Counted from the stretch's first letter, positions 36,160 through 45,963 are shown. The stretch is 64,000 nucleotides of DNA from Massilia sp. YIM B02443 (GCF_030411955.1 NZ_JASNRA010000003.1:62001-126000), one strand, 5' to 3'. Notes: generated by a model not told the origin, from the letters alone. A program made the numbers and translations.

Positions 36160-38289
36160 TTGACCGACCATCTTCCCGATCCTCTGCCTGGTTCCGGCCA
36201 CGCAGATCTGTCCGCCGTGCCTGGCGGCGTTGTTGCCGATGCTACCGCTGCCGTAGCCGATCCTGCCGCGCCTGCTGCATCCGACGCATCGGACGTCGCG
36301 ACCGCTCCGGCTGGCAAGTACGACGCCGACCTCGACCGTCTGTTCGGCGCCGGCGGACCGCTCGCGCCCGCCGTCGGCACCTTCAAGCCGCGCCGTTCCC
36401 AGACCGAGATGGCCAAGGCCGTGGCCCAGGCCATCGCCGACCAGCAAGTGCTCATGGCCGAGGCCGGCACGGGCACGGGCAAGACATTCGCCTACCTTGT
36501 CCCTGCGCTGCTGTGGGGCGGCAAGACCATCGTCTCGACCGGGACCAAGAACCTGCAGGATCAATTGTTCCTGCGCGATATCCCGACCGTGCGCGCCGCC
36601 CTGCGCGCGCCGGTTTCGGTGGCGCTGCTCAAGGGCCGCTCCAACTACGTCTGCCATTTCCACCTGGAGCGTACGCTGCAGAACGGGCGCCTGACTTCGC
36701 GCGACGACGTCGGCCACCTGCGCGAGATCTCGCGCTTCATCAAGATGACCAGCTCGGGCGACAAGGCCGAGCTGGCCAAGGTGCCGGAAAGCGCCACCGT
36801 CTGGAACCTGGTGACCTCGACCCGCGACACCTGCATGGGCGCCGAGTGCCAGTACTACCAGGACTGCTTCGTGATGAAGGCGCGGCGTGAGGCGCAGCAG
36901 GCCGACGTGGTGGTGGTCAACCACCACCTGTTCTTCGCCGACGTGGCGCTGAAGGACACCGGCGTGGCCGAGCTGCTGCCGTCGGCCAACACCATCATCT
37001 TCGACGAGGCGCACCAGCTGCCCGATACCGCGACCCTGTTCTTCGGCCAGTCGGTCTCGACCTCGCAGGTACTGGAGCTGTGCCGCGACGTGCTGGCCGA
37101 AGGCCTGGCGCATGCGCGCGGCGGCCCGGACTGGGCCAAGGTGGTGACCGTGGTCGAGAAGGCCGCGCGCGACCTGCGCCTGTCGTTTGGCGACGGCAAC
37201 CTGCGCCTGTCGCTGCCGCAGATCATGCCGACCTCGCAGTTCTTCCCGGCCCTCGAAAAGCTCAAGGACGAGCTGTCCGGCATGATCACGGTGCTGGAAG
37301 AAAACGCCGCGCGCGCCGAGACGGTCGAGGCTTGCCGGGTGCGCGCGATCGAGCTGGCCGCCGCCTTCGAGGGCTGGCGCCCGGACCCGAAGGCCAAGGC
37401 TTCCGAGCAGGCCGTGCTGTGGGCCGAAGCGTTCTCGTCCTCGCTGCAATTGCACAAGACACCGCTGTCGATCGCGCCGATCTTCGCCAGCCAGCGCGAA
37501 GGCACGCCGCGCAGCTGGATCTTCACCTCGGCCACGCTGGCGGTGAAGAACGACTTCAAGCATTTCTCCGATCAATTGGGCCTGACCGGCGAGCCGGCCA
37601 AGACCTGGCCCAGCCCGTTCGACTACGAGAACCAGGGCATCCTGTACGTGCCGACCGGCCTGCCCGAGCCGCAGGCGGCGGTGTACACCGACGCCGTGGT
37701 CGACGCCGCGCTGCCGGTGATCGAGGCGGCGGGCGGGCGCACCTTCTTCCTGTGCACCACGATCCGCGCCGTGAACAAGGTGGCCGAGCGCCTGCGCGCC
37801 GAGTTCGCCGAGCGCGGCTGGGACTTCCCGCTGTTCGTGCAGGGCGAGCGCGGCCGCACCGAACTGCTCGACTCGTTCCGCAATGCCGGCAACGCGGTGC
37901 TGGTGGGCAGCCAGAGCTTCTGGGAAGGCGTCGACGTGCGCGGCGATGCGCTGTCCCTGGTGATCATCGACAAGCTGCCGTTCGCGCCGCCCGACGATCC
38001 GGTGCTGGCGGCGCGCATCGAGGTGATGGAAAAGCAGGGCCTGAACGGCTTCATGCACCATCAGTTGCCGGAAGCGATCATCACGCTGAAGCAGGGCGCC
38101 GGGCGCCTGATCCGCGACGTCGAGGACCGCGGCGTGCTGATGATCTGCGACCCGCGCATCATCACCAAGCCGTACGGGCGCCGCATCTGGCAGAGCCTGC
38201 CGTCGTTCAAGCGTACCCGGGTGCAGGAAGACGTGATCCGCTTCTTCCGCGAAGGGCCCGGCGAGGAAGCCGGCCAGGACGCTGCCTGA
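36160..38289 (+). CDS. ATP-dependent DNA helicase, DinG/YoaA family
   Basis: A 709-residue XPD-like superfamily 2 helicase with an iron-sulfur cluster. Walker A AGTGTGKT with Lys108, Walker B DEAH at 282-285, four cluster cysteines (Cys165, Cys225, Cys230, Cys236), and C-terminal motifs SQSFWEGVDVRGD and QGAGRLIRD. These enzymes unwind R-loops and damaged-fork structures 5' to 3'. The reading frame begins with TTG at 36160, giving a low-complexity Ala-rich N-terminus of about 60 residues before DADLDRLFGAGGPL, where related proteins begin; a later start is possible. Whether it is DinG or YoaA cannot be decided from sequence alone. Confidence 0.9.
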   Translation: MTDHLPDPLPGSGHADLSAVPGGVVADATAAVADPAAPAASDASDVATAPAGKYDADLDRLFGAGGPLAPAVGTFKPRRSQTEMAKAVAQAIADQQVLMAEAGTGTGKTFAYLVPALLWGGKTIVSTGTKNLQDQLFLRDIPTVRAALRAPVSVALLKGRSNYVCHFHLERTLQNGRLTSRDDVGHLREISRFIKMTSSGDKAELAKVPESATVWNLVTSTRDTCMGAECQYYQDCFVMKARREAQQADVVVVNHHLFFADVALKDTGVAELLPSANTIIFDEAHQLPDTATLFFGQSVSTSQVLELCRDVLAEGLAHARGGPDWAKVVTVVEKAARDLRLSFGDGNLRLSLPQIMPTSQFFPALEKLKDELSGMITVLEENAARAETVEACRVRAIELAAAFEGWRPDPKAKASEQAVLWAEAFSSSLQLHKTPLSIAPIFASQREGTPRSWIFTSATLAVKNDFKHFSDQLGLTGEPAKTWPSPFDYENQGILYVPTGLPEPQAAVYTDAVVDAALPVIEAAGGRTFFLCTTIRAVNKVAERLRAEFAERGWDFPLFVQGERGRTELLDSFRNAGNAVLVGSQSFWEGVDVRGDALSLVIIDKLPFAPPDDPVLAARIEVMEKQGLNGFMHHQLPEAIITLKQGAGRLIRDVEDRGVLMICDPRIITKPYGRRIWQSLPSFKRTRVQEDVIRFFREGPGEEAGQDAA

Positions 38290-38325
38290 ACGCCGGCGGT
38301 GATTCCGCCGCACAATTGCACAGAA

Positions 38326-38360
38326 ACACGGGCCTCCCGCATTGCGCGGCAGGCCCGTGT
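38326..38360 (+). terminator. Hairpin after the helicase gene
   Basis: Ten-bp stem ACACGGGCCT/AGGCCCGTGT with a 15-nt loop, 37 bp after the helicase stop. The following CTGCTTGTTC has few T, so termination may be partial. Confidence 0.5.
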
Positions 38361-38448
38361 CTGCTTGTTCGACCGCAAAGCTCGGTGAAGTCGGCGCGCT
38401 AGAGTCATGGGGTTGCGAGCGCCACGGCGCCGCGGAACGGGGACCAGC

Positions 38449-39054
38449 ATGGCGATACGTTACGGTTGTTTCTTCAGCTACGCCCATGGGCGCCACGAGC
38501 TCATGCGGCAATTCAAGACCAGCCTGGCGGACGCGCTGCGCTGCTATCTCGAACCTTATTTCGACAACGAAGACGAACTCTTCGTCGACACCGAGCAGCT
38601 CGGCGGTGGCGACGACCTCGACCGGAAGATTGCGCGCGCGATGTGCGAGAGCGTGTGCATGATCCTGATCTACACGCCCAAGTACGAAGCGCACGCCTAC
38701 ACCCGGCGCGAATACGCCGCCATGCAATTGCTCGAGGCCGAGCGCAGCAACTGGTACGTGCTGCCCAGCCGGCTGGTGATCCCGGTGATCATGACGCGCC
38801 ACCCTGAGTCGCTCCCGCGCCAGATTTCCGAGTCAACGTTCTACGTCGACTTCTCGCACTACACCATGGCCACCGCCGATCTCAAGTCGAACCCCGACTT
38901 CCTGCCCGACATCGACAAGATGGTCAAGCGCATCGCCACCCACTACGCCTGCCAGAAAAAACACACGCCGCACGATCATGACTGCAACCAATTCGTGCTT
39001 CCCGCTGTCCCACCCGAATGGCGCGACGTTCCGGACCTGACTTTTCCCAAATGA
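38449..39054 (+). CDS. TIR domain-containing protein
   Basis: A 201-residue protein whose first two thirds form a Toll/interleukin-1 receptor domain: box 1 YGCFFSYAHG (5-14), ELFVDTEQLGGGDDLDRKIARAM (44-66) as the BB-loop region, and MILIYTPKYEAHAYTRREYAAM (71-92). Glu88 lies where catalytic NADase TIR domains carry their glutamate. Bacterial TIR proteins degrade or convert NAD+ in anti-phage defence, or act as scaffolds. The last 60 residues include CQKKHTPHDHDCNQF. ATG at 38449 is the family start. The stop overlaps the ribosome site of the next gene (ATGAGGAG), so the pair is coupled. Confidence 0.85.
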   Translation: MAIRYGCFFSYAHGRHELMRQFKTSLADALRCYLEPYFDNEDELFVDTEQLGGGDDLDRKIARAMCESVCMILIYTPKYEAHAYTRREYAAMQLLEAERSNWYVLPSRLVIPVIMTRHPESLPRQISESTFYVDFSHYTMATADLKSNPDFLPDIDKMVKRIATHYACQKKHTPHDHDCNQFVLPAVPPEWRDVPDLTFPK

Positions 39055-39062
39055 GGAGCCCT

Positions 39063-39263
39063 ATGGACCACAACCGCATTGCGTTCCAGCCGCTGGCCAC
39101 GCCCGGCGAAGTGACGACGTTCTACGCATACGAGGGGGGAGCGGCGCGCAACGCCGTTCTGTCGGCGCTGGCGCTGCATCTGGCGGGTGCGAGGTGCAAC
39201 GCCAGCGCCGATACCGGACCGATGGCCGGCCCGCTGGCAAGCGTTGCCGGTCCGCCCACCTAA
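39063..39263 (+). pseudogene. N-terminal fragment of KGGVGR-type P-loop ATPase, P-loop degraded
   Basis: A 66-codon frame with a strong ribosome site (GAGGAG), ended by TAA at 39261-39263. The segment VTTFYAYEGGAARNAVLSALALHLAG aligns by eye with the FYSYKGGVGRSMALANVA start of MinD/ParA-related ATPases that accompany TIR proteins. The P-loop Lys is Glu, and Val-Gly-Arg is Ala-Ala-Arg, so nucleotide binding is unlikely. The frame continues after the stop into the next entry without a shift. It is best read as the first part of one gene split by a nonsense codon. Confidence 0.7.
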
Positions 39264-39266
39264 GAC

Positions 39267-41756
39267 ATGGGCGCCGCCACGGCGCCGGACGGGGAGGATG
39301 CACCGGTGCTGGTAATCGACTGGGACCTGGAAGCGCCTGCACTGCACCGCCACTTCGCGCTTCCCTCCGACTGCGCCGACCTGGCCGAGGATGCGGCGCC
39401 GGACGCCGACGCCGCGCCTATGCGCGCCGGCCTGCTCGAATTCTTCGAGGCCTGCCGCGCGCGCCTGCGCGGGGCCGGCGGCCACGGCGAAGAACTGGCC
39501 GACCGCGTGATCGACGATGCCGGCTGGCGAGCCCACATCGAACGCGCCGACGGCCGCCGTCCGCTGTATCTGATGCGCGCCGGCCGCTTCGACGACAGCT
39601 ACACCGAGCGCGCCGGCCGGCTCGATTGGGAAGCGCTGTTCGATGCCTGCCCGGCCCTGTTCCGGCGCTTCGCGGCGCGCATGGCCGCCCACTTCCGGCA
39701 CGTGCTGGTGGCGACCGGCGCCGGCCGGACGGCCGCGGTCAGCGTCTGCTCGACCCTGCTGCCCGACCGCCTGGCCGGCCTGTTCACGCCGGCCCCCGGC
39801 AGCCTGGAAGGGCTGGAAGGGGTGGTGCGGCGCGCCATCGACTATCGCTGCACGCACGAGGACGAACAGCGTCCGTTGCTGCTGTACCCGATCGCCTGCA
39901 GCGCCGACGGCGCGCGCAGCGATCCGCACGGTCGCTGGCGCCGCGGCGACGTGCGTAACGGCGCGCCGGGCTACCAGCCGCGCCTGGAAGCATTGCTGCG
40001 CGCCTGCTATGGCTGGCCGCGCGTGAACCTCGACAGTTACTTCGACGAGGTGCAGCTGGCGCTGGCCGACGCCGTGTCCACGACCGGCGCCGGCGGCGAC
40101 CGGCGTGCGCTGGCGCGCTTCGCCGCGCAGCTTGGCGAGTGGCTGGCGCCGGGATACTTTCCCTGGCAATCGCTCGACGAAATCCGCCTGCGCGCGGCGT
40201 TGGCGCAGGCGCGCGCGGCGACGCAGGAAGGCGCGCAACAGGCTGCGCCGGCAGGGCAGCACGTGCCAGAGCCGCATGGAGGCGCATCGAACGCGGCACC
40301 CGCCACGTTGGCCGACGTGCTGGCGCGCCTGGGCCTTCTGTACCGGCGCGAACGGCGGCGCGACGAGGCGCGCGCCTGCTTCGAAGAGAGCCTGGCGTTG
40401 CGCGAACGCTTCCAGGGCGAGGACCACGCTGCTACCCGCGCCGCGCGCGCCACCCTGGCCTCGCTGCTGTTCGAGAGCGGTAGCCTGTCCGAGGCGCGGC
40501 GCCACTACGATGTACTGGTGCAGGCATGCGCGCGGCGCGCCGGCGCCGACGACCCGGAAACCCTGTGCGCCCGTTCGCAGCTGGCGCGCGTGCTGGCCGG
40601 CCTGGGCGAGGGCGAGCGTGCGCTGGCGCTGCACGAGCAGGTGGTGGCGGCCTGCGAGCGCGCGCTGGGCGACGATCATCCGGCCACCCTGGGCTGCCTG
40701 GAAGATCTGGCGCGCAGCCTGGCGCAGCAGCACGAAAGCGCACGCGCGCGCATCGTGTACGAGCGCGTGCTCGAAGGCCGCCGCCGCCGCCAGGGCGCCG
40801 AGCATCCGGACACGCTGCGTTGCGCCCAGGGGCTGGCGCTGCTGTTCGGCGAGACCGGTGAGCTGGGCAATGCCCGGCGCATGCTGGAAGCGGTGCTGCG
40901 TGCACGCGAACGGCATGACGGCCCGGATGCCGCCGGCACTCTCGGGGCGCGCGAGGCGTTGGCCGAGATCCTGGCCGCGCAGGGCGACCTGGCGGCGGTG
41001 CGCAGCATCCAGGAATCGTTGGCCCGCGCGCGCGAACGGCACCTGGGGGCCGGCCATCCCGAAACCCTGAACATGCAGCTGCGCCTGGCTTCGACGCTCG
41101 GCCAGCAGGGCGAAGCCGAAGCCGCGAGACGGCTGCGCGAGCAGGTGGCCGATCTGCGCCAGCGCTTGCAAGAGGCGGAAGGGTGGGGTAAAGGTCATGC
41201 AGGTCTCGACGGTGTTGACGCCGGCGCCACCAATCTTGGCGGAACCGATCCGGTGCCCAGCCGACATTCCATCGCCAGCACCGGCGCATCGGATACCGCG
41301 GCTGCTGGAGCTGCCGAAGCGGCCGGCGCCGGCTCCCGCCCGCCGGGCCGGTCGGCGGGCTTGCACGCCGCGTTCCATGACCGTCATGGGCACGAGAGTC
41401 GTCGCCCGCACGAGCGCGAGGCGGTGCGTCCGCTGGGCGCGACGGGCATGGCGGGCGACCACGGCGAACCGGGTCATGTCGCCGATAACCTGGGGCACAA
41501 GCTCGCACAATTGCAAGACCTGATCGACAGCCGTAGTCCGGGCGAGGCGCGCGCACTGGCCGACAGCCTGCGCACCTCGGTGCTGCGTCCGAGCGCCGCC
41601 CACCCGCTACGCCGGCGCGGCGCCGCCATGATCAAGCAGGTCTATTTGCAGGATGGCGACAAGGATGCCTTGCTCTCGTTCACGCAGGACGAGGTATCGC
41701 TGCTCGAAGGAGCCCTGATCGAAGCCGCGCGCGACAATCCCATGACGATGCGCTGA
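39267..41756 (+). CDS. KGGVGR-ATPase remnant with tetratricopeptide repeats
   Basis: An 829-residue protein in the same frame as the preceding fragment, beginning with ATG three bases after its TAA. Near the start VLVIDWDLEAPALHRHF is the second conserved block of the TIR-associated MinD-like ATPases (usually VDWDLEAPGLHRFF). About residues 346-640 hold six to seven TPR units of 42 residues, kinesin-light-chain type (for example LARLGLLYRRERRRDEARACFEESLALRERFQGEDHAATRAARATLASLL). A disordered linker and a C-terminal helical part (DNLGHKLAQLQDLIDSRSPGEARALADSL) follow. It could be made by reinitiation, without the P-loop. Likely partner of the TIR protein; function in conflict or signalling is inferred. 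Confidence 0.75.
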   Translation: MGAATAPDGEDAPVLVIDWDLEAPALHRHFALPSDCADLAEDAAPDADAAPMRAGLLEFFEACRARLRGAGGHGEELADRVIDDAGWRAHIERADGRRPLYLMRAGRFDDSYTERAGRLDWEALFDACPALFRRFAARMAAHFRHVLVATGAGRTAAVSVCSTLLPDRLAGLFTPAPGSLEGLEGVVRRAIDYRCTHEDEQRPLLLYPIACSADGARSDPHGRWRRGDVRNGAPGYQPRLEALLRACYGWPRVNLDSYFDEVQLALADAVSTTGAGGDRRALARFAAQLGEWLAPGYFPWQSLDEIRLRAALAQARAATQEGAQQAAPAGQHVPEPHGGASNAAPATLADVLARLGLLYRRERRRDEARACFEESLALRERFQGEDHAATRAARATLASLLFESGSLSEARRHYDVLVQACARRAGADDPETLCARSQLARVLAGLGEGERALALHEQVVAACERALGDDHPATLGCLEDLARSLAQQHESARARIVYERVLEGRRRRQGAEHPDTLRCAQGLALLFGETGELGNARRMLEAVLRARERHDGPDAAGTLGAREALAEILAAQGDLAAVRSIQESLARARERHLGAGHPETLNMQLRLASTLGQQGEAEAARRLREQVADLRQRLQEAEGWGKGHAGLDGVDAGATNLGGTDPVPSRHSIASTGASDTAAAGAAEAAGAGSRPPGRSAGLHAAFHDRHGHESRRPHEREAVRPLGATGMAGDHGEPGHVADNLGHKLAQLQDLIDSRSPGEARALADSLRTSVLRPSAAHPLRRRGAAMIKQVYLQDGDKDALLSFTQDEVSLLEGALIEAARDNPMTMR

Positions 41757-42319
41757 GCCCAGCGCCAATGGTGTCCGGCCGGGCAGCAGAGCCGCCGGGC
41801 CGGCCTGCTTGGCCTGGCGCCGTTGCTCGTTAAGCCGGCCAGTCTGGCGCAATGGCCAGTCGTTCTTTTCGGTTTGGCGCCTGGCCCGTCGTCCCTTTCG
41901 GTCTGGCGCCAGGGCCCGCCGTGCTGTGCGGCTTGATGCCATGGCTCGCCGTCTGCGCAGGCTGGACGGTGTACGCCTGTGCATGGAACGAGTGCTGGCA
42001 TGAGACCTGAATGGCAGCGGACGCCGTGTCACAGCGTCTACTCAGCGGTCGCGCACGGATTTACGCCCCATACCCCGGCTTACTATAATGGTCACGAACG
42101 GCATTTTCCTCGCTTGACGAACTGACAAGCGCACGCGAAAAGCCGCGCCGACCGTTGTTTTCATGCCCGCTCCGGCGTTGTCAGCCTGTTCAGCTTTCGC
42201 TAGCGCGCTCCTAGTGCGCTCGATCGCGGCGCTGGCGGCCTTCCCAGATTATGAAATCCCGGCGCGAATTTCGCCCTTCAAACGTCGATACAGGCGTTGC
42301 TTCGGGTAAAATCTTCGAC
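41757..42319. other. Gene-free interval with degenerate tandem repeats before surE
   Basis: A 563-bp stretch with no convincing gene. Between about 41805 and 41917 it has degenerate repeats of about 29-30 bp; the best two are 41859-41887 and 41888-41917, sharing GTCGT, CTTTTCGG-like and TGGCGCC blocks. Later sequence is less GC-rich and probably contains the surE promoter. Confidence 0.45.
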
Positions 42320-43069
42320 ATGCGAATTCTTATCAGTAACGACGACGGATATCTGGCGCCTGGTATTAACGCGCTGGCCGACGCGCTCGCCGCAATCGCG
42401 GAGATCGTGGTCGTCGCGCCCGACAGCAACCGCTCGGGCGCGTCGAACTCGTTGACACTGGATCGTCCATTGTCGGTGACCAAGGCTGCCAACGGTTTTT
42501 ACTTCTGCAACGGCACGCCGACCGACTGCGTCCACATCGCCCTGACCGGCATGTCCGACAGCCCGCCCGACCTGGTCGTCTCGGGCATCAACAACGGCCA
42601 GAACATGGGCGACGACACGCTATACTCCGGCACCGTCGCCGCCGCCACCGAAGCCTACCTGTTCGGCCTGCCTGCGATCGCCTTCTCGCAGGTCAACGCC
42701 GGCTGGGCCCACGTCGATTCCGCCGCGCGCGTGGCGCGCGACATCGTGCAGCGCTACCTGGACGGCGGCCTGGCCATGCTGCCAACGCCGTTCCTGCTCA
42801 ACGTGAACATTCCGAACCTGCCGTACGAGCAGATCGGTCCGCTGACGCCGACCCGCCTCGGCCGCCGTCACCAGTCCGAACCGGTGATCCGCGCACAGGA
42901 CCCGCGCGGGCGCGAAATCTTCTGGATCGGCGCGGTCGGCGCCTGCCGCGACGCCGGCGAGGGCACCGACTTCCACGCCACCAGCCAGGGCCAGGTTTCG
43001 CTCACGCCCTTGCAGATCGACCTGACTCACAAGACCCAGCTTGACCTGCTGGCGCGGGGACTGGCATGA
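42320..43069 (+). CDS. surE: 5'/3'-nucleotidase SurE
   Basis: A 249-residue stationary-phase nucleotidase that removes phosphate from nucleoside monophosphates. It begins [16 protein letters not shown] with metal ligands Asp8-Asp9, followed by [12 protein letters not shown] with the metal-site Ser and [22 protein letters not shown] at 42320 is the family start; an upstream in-frame extension would be untypical. Its stop overlaps the pcm start (ATGA), so surE and pcm are coupled in the conserved surE-pcm-nlpD-rpoS order. Confidence 0.97.
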   Translation: MRILISNDDGYLAPGINALADALAAIAEIVVVAPDSNRSGASNSLTLDRPLSVTKAANGFYFCNGTPTDCVHIALTGMSDSPPDLVVSGINNGQNMGDDTLYSGTVAAATEAYLFGLPAIAFSQVNAGWAHVDSAARVARDIVQRYLDGGLAMLPTPFLLNVNIPNLPYEQIGPLTPTRLGRRHQSEPVIRAQDPRGREIFWIGAVGACRDAGEGTDFHATSQGQVSLTPLQIDLTHKTQLDLLARGLA

Positions 43070-43953
43070 GCGATCAGCGCAGCAATTTCCCCTTGCCGCT
43101 GTCGTCGGTTACCGGCGGCGCCGGGCGCACCACCAAGCCGGCCGCGCGCGGCCCGGTCGCCACGCCGCAGACCGCTACCCGCAACGCCGCCAGCACCGCC
43201 ACCCAGGGCGGATCGGCCAAGGCGCCGCCGGCCCCGGCCCCGGCGCCTCGTCCGCCGAGCTATGTTCCCAAGGCCAGCAGCGCGCCGGCCGCGCAGCGTT
43301 CCGACCTGATGGCCACCGAGGCGGTGCGCCGCGCGATGGTGGCGCGGGTTGCGCGCCAGGGCGTGGCCAACCCCAAGGTGCTGGCCGCCCTGGAAACGGT
43401 GCCGCGCCACCTGTTCATCGAACCGGCCCTGTCGAGCCAGGCGTACATCGACGCCTCGCTGCCGATCGGCCACAACCAGACGATTTCCCAGCCCTATATC
43501 GTCGCCCGCATGATTGAGCTGATGAGCGAATCGGTGCGCGGCGGCAAGGCGCTGGAACGCGTGCTCGAGATCGGCACCGGCTGCGGCTACCAGGCCGCGG
43601 TCCTGTCCTTCGTCGCGAAGGAGGTGTATTCAATCGAGCGCATCAAGCCCCTGCACGAGCTCGCAAAGACCAACTTGCGGCCGCTGCGGATTTCCAACCT
43701 TCGTTTGCAGTACGGCGATGGTATGCTAGGCTTGCCGCAGGTGGCGCCATTCGATGGCATCATCCTCGCGGCCGCCGGACTCGAGGTGCCGCAAGCCTTG
43801 CTCGAGCAGCTGGCCATCGGTGCGCACCTCGTTGCGCCCGTCGGCGCCCAGGTGCAGCATCTGCACCGCATCACCCGCATCGGCAAATCCGAGTGGACCA
43901 GCGAAACGCTGGAAGCCTGCCACTTCGTGCCGCTGCGTCCGGGCACCATCTAA
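43066..43953 (+). CDS. pcm: Protein-L-isoaspartate O-methyltransferase
   Basis: Methylates L-isoaspartyl residues in aged proteins for repair. The 295-residue protein has an N-terminal extension of about 80 residues, low-complexity and Ala/Pro-rich, ahead of the usual domain of about 210 residues. The catalytic domain shows [18 protein letters not shown] and the SAM motif [16 protein letters not shown], then YGDGMLGLP and [17 protein letters not shown]. Such extensions occur in betaproteobacterial PCMTs. Start ATG overlaps the surE stop by four bases. Confidence 0.95.
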   Translation: MSDQRSNFPLPLSSVTGGAGRTTKPAARGPVATPQTATRNAASTATQGGSAKAPPAPAPAPRPPSYVPKASSAPAAQRSDLMATEAVRRAMVARVARQGVANPKVLAALETVPRHLFIEPALSSQAYIDASLPIGHNQTISQPYIVARMIELMSESVRGGKALERVLEIGTGCGYQAAVLSFVAKEVYSIERIKPLHELAKTNLRPLRISNLRLQYGDGMLGLPQVAPFDGIILAAAGLEVPQALLEQLAIGAHLVAPVGAQVQHLHRITRIGKSEWTSETLEACHFVPLRPGTI

Positions 43954-44003
43954 CCAGGAAAGGAGCCTGCCAGGCTCCGCCGTACGCCGATAGACTAATT
44001 AGA

Positions 44004-44924
44004 ATGCCAATGAAACAAGCACCGCGTTTAGCCCTCCTGACGATCTTCCTCGGCCTCGTTGCCGGTTGCTCCACCACCACCCGCCAGGCCCCGGTCGTCG
44101 AACGTCCGGCCACCCAGGCCCACACCCGTCCGGCGCCGGCGCGCGTCGAAGAAGCGCCCAAGCAGGACGAGCGCGGCATGTACACCGTGCGCAAGGGCGA
44201 TACCCTGCTGCGCATCGCCCTCGATTTCGGCCAGAACTACCGCGACCTGGTCGCCTGGAACAACCTGGCCAACCCGGACGACATCAAGGTCGGCCAGGTG
44301 CTGCGCGTCAATCCTGTCGAGCGCGCGACCGCCGCCGTGACCACCCAGCCGGTGCCGATGCCGCCGAGCGCCGGCAGCGTGCCGCGCAAGACCGAACCGC
44401 GCGCCGACAAGAAGCCGTACAGCGAGACCGCCGTCGCCGACGCGCGCAAGGACGCCGCGCCGGCCGGCGCGCGCACCGACGCCGTGACCCCGGCCCCGAC
44501 CTCGGCCGCCGGCAACGCCAGCGTGGCCGCCGGCAGCACCAGCGCTCCCGGCGACGAGAAGCTGAGCTGGATGTGGCCGTCGGACGGCCGCATCATCGCC
44601 ACCTTCGACGAAGGCCGCAACAAGGGCATCGACATCGCCGGCAAGATGGGCCAGCAGGTGGTCGCGGCCGGCGCCGGCAAGGTAATGTACGCTGGCAGCG
44701 GCATCCGCGGTTATGGTAATCTCGTCATCGTCAAGCACAGCAACAGCTTGCTGTCCGCCTACGCCCACAACCGCAAGATCGTGGTCAAGGAAGGCGACAA
44801 CGTGGCCAAGGGCCAGATGATCGCCGAAATGGGCGATTCGGACGCGGACCTGGTCAAATTGCATTTCGAGATCCGTCAACAGGGCAAACCGGTCGACCCG
44901 ACGAGGTTCCTGCCCGGCCGATAG
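44004..44924 (+). CDS. nlpD: Murein hydrolase activator NlpD
   Basis: Outer-membrane lipoprotein that activates the amidase AmiC at the septum. In 306 residues: lipobox LGLVAGC with Cys22; a LysM domain ([29 protein letters not shown]...VGQVLRV, about 60-103); an Ala/Pro-rich linker; and a C-terminal LytM/M23 domain. The metal-site residues of active LytM enzymes are replaced (NKGIDIAG for HxGxD, KLHFE for HxHFE), as expected for an activator. Start may be 44004 or the ATG two codons later. It is followed after 7 bp by rpoS; in other species the main rpoS promoter lies inside nlpD. Confidence 0.95.
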   Translation: MPMKQAPRLALLTIFLGLVAGCSTTTRQAPVVERPATQAHTRPAPARVEEAPKQDERGMYTVRKGDTLLRIALDFGQNYRDLVAWNNLANPDDIKVGQVLRVNPVERATAAVTTQPVPMPPSAGSVPRKTEPRADKKPYSETAVADARKDAAPAGARTDAVTPAPTSAAGNASVAAGSTSAPGDEKLSWMWPSDGRIIATFDEGRNKGIDIAGKMGQQVVAAGAGKVMYAGSGIRGYGNLVIVKHSNSLLSAYAHNRKIVVKEGDNVAKGQMIAEMGDSDADLVKLHFEIRQQGKPVDPTRFLPGR

Positions 44925-44931
44925 GAAGGAC

Positions 44932-45963
44932 ATGACGCAGCCGCCGCATTCGCTGGACCTCGACGATTCGGACGAATTTCCGGATGATCCGGACAGCGAG
45001 CGTGTGCATGCTGCGGACGGTGCCGGCCATGCCGATGGCGCCGACGGCGCGGATGGCGTTGCCTTGTTGCCCGTCAGCGCCGGCATCGAAACGGTCGACG
45101 AGCTGCGCAAGGTGCTGCAGTCCGAACTGGCCACCGACACCACCCAGCACTACCTGAACCAGATCGGGGCCCGCGCGCTGCTCACCGCGCCCGAAGAAGT
45201 GCACTTCGCCACCCTGGCCAAGGCCGGCGATTTTTCCGCGCGCCAGAAGATGATCGAGCATAACCTGCGCCTGGTCGTCTCGATCGCCAAGCACTACATC
45301 AACCGCGGCGTGGTCCTGCTTGACCTGATCGAGGAGGGCAACATCGGCCTGATGCGCGCCATCGACAAGTTCGAGCCCGAGCGCGGTTTCCGTTTCTCCA
45401 CCTACGCCACCTGGTGGATCCGCCAGAGCATCGAGCGCGCCATCATGAACCAGGCGCGCACGGTGCGCCTGCCGGTGCACATGGTGCGCGAACTCAACAG
45501 CGTCCTGCGCGCCAAATACCACCTCGAATCGCAGCACCACGACGGCAAGGAAGCCTCGAGCGAAGACATCGCCAGCCTGCTCGACCGCCCGGTGGAAGAG
45601 GTGCAGGACATCCTGGCGCTGTCCGAGCACGCCACCTCGCTCGACGCGCCGCTGGACAACGATCCCGGCTCGAGTCTGATGGACATGCTGCCCGACGAAG
45701 CCGGCGACAGCCCCGACGCACGCGCCGAGCAGCACGAGATGGCGCTGCTGGTGCGCGACTGGCTGGCGCGCCTGCCCGACAAGCAGCGCCTGGTCGTGAC
45801 CCGGCGCTACGGCCTGGACAACGACGATCCGGCCACGCTCGAGGTGCTGGCCGAGCAGATGGGCGTGACGCGCGAGCGGGTGCGCCAGATCCAGCAGGAA
45901 GCGCTGGTCAAGCTCAAGCGGGCGATGGCGGCGCGCGGCGTGGAGCGCGACTCGTTGCTGTAA
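44932..45963 (+). CDS. rpoS: RNA polymerase sigma factor RpoS
   Basis: Sigma-38 of the general stress and stationary-phase response. The 343-residue protein has an acidic N-terminal extension ([16 protein letters not shown]) then region 1.2 ([25 protein letters not shown]), region 2 ([66 protein letters not shown]), region 3, and region 4.2 ([22 protein letters not shown]). Ribosome site GGAAGGAC. Its stop codon is the first base triplet of a 13-bp tandem repeat. Confidence 0.96.
   Translation: MTQPPHSLDLDDSDEFPDDPDSERVHAADGAGHADGADGADGVALLPVSAGIETVDELRKVLQSELATDTTQHYLNQIGARALLTAPEEVHFATLAKAGDFSARQKMIEHNLRLVVSIAKHYINRGVVLLDLIEEGNIGLMRAIDKFEPERGFRFSTYATWWIRQSIERAIMNQARTVRLPVHMVRELNSVLRAKYHLESQHHDGKEASSEDIASLLDRPVEEVQDILALSEHATSLDAPLDNDPGSSLMDMLPDEAGDSPDARAEQHEMALLVRDWLARLPDKQRLVVTRRYGLDNDDPATLEVLAEQMGVTRERVRQIQQEALVKLKRAMAARGVERDSLL

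Noticed and set aside
36037-38802. Open frame of 921 codons on the minus strand opposite the DinG-type helicase
   Set aside because: The plus strand carries Walker A, DEAH and four Fe-S cysteines; the minus-strand frame is composition-driven.
38976-41603. Open frame of 875 codons on the minus strand opposite the ATPase/TPR gene
   Set aside because: The plus strand has regular 42-residue TPR periodicity and a recognisable DWDLEAP block; the minus-strand frame has neither.
41607-42032. Possible minus-strand gene of 141 codons downstream of the TPR gene
   Set aside because: Arg/Ser/Pro-rich with no pattern, overlaps the TPR gene end and the degenerate tandem repeats, no ribosome site.
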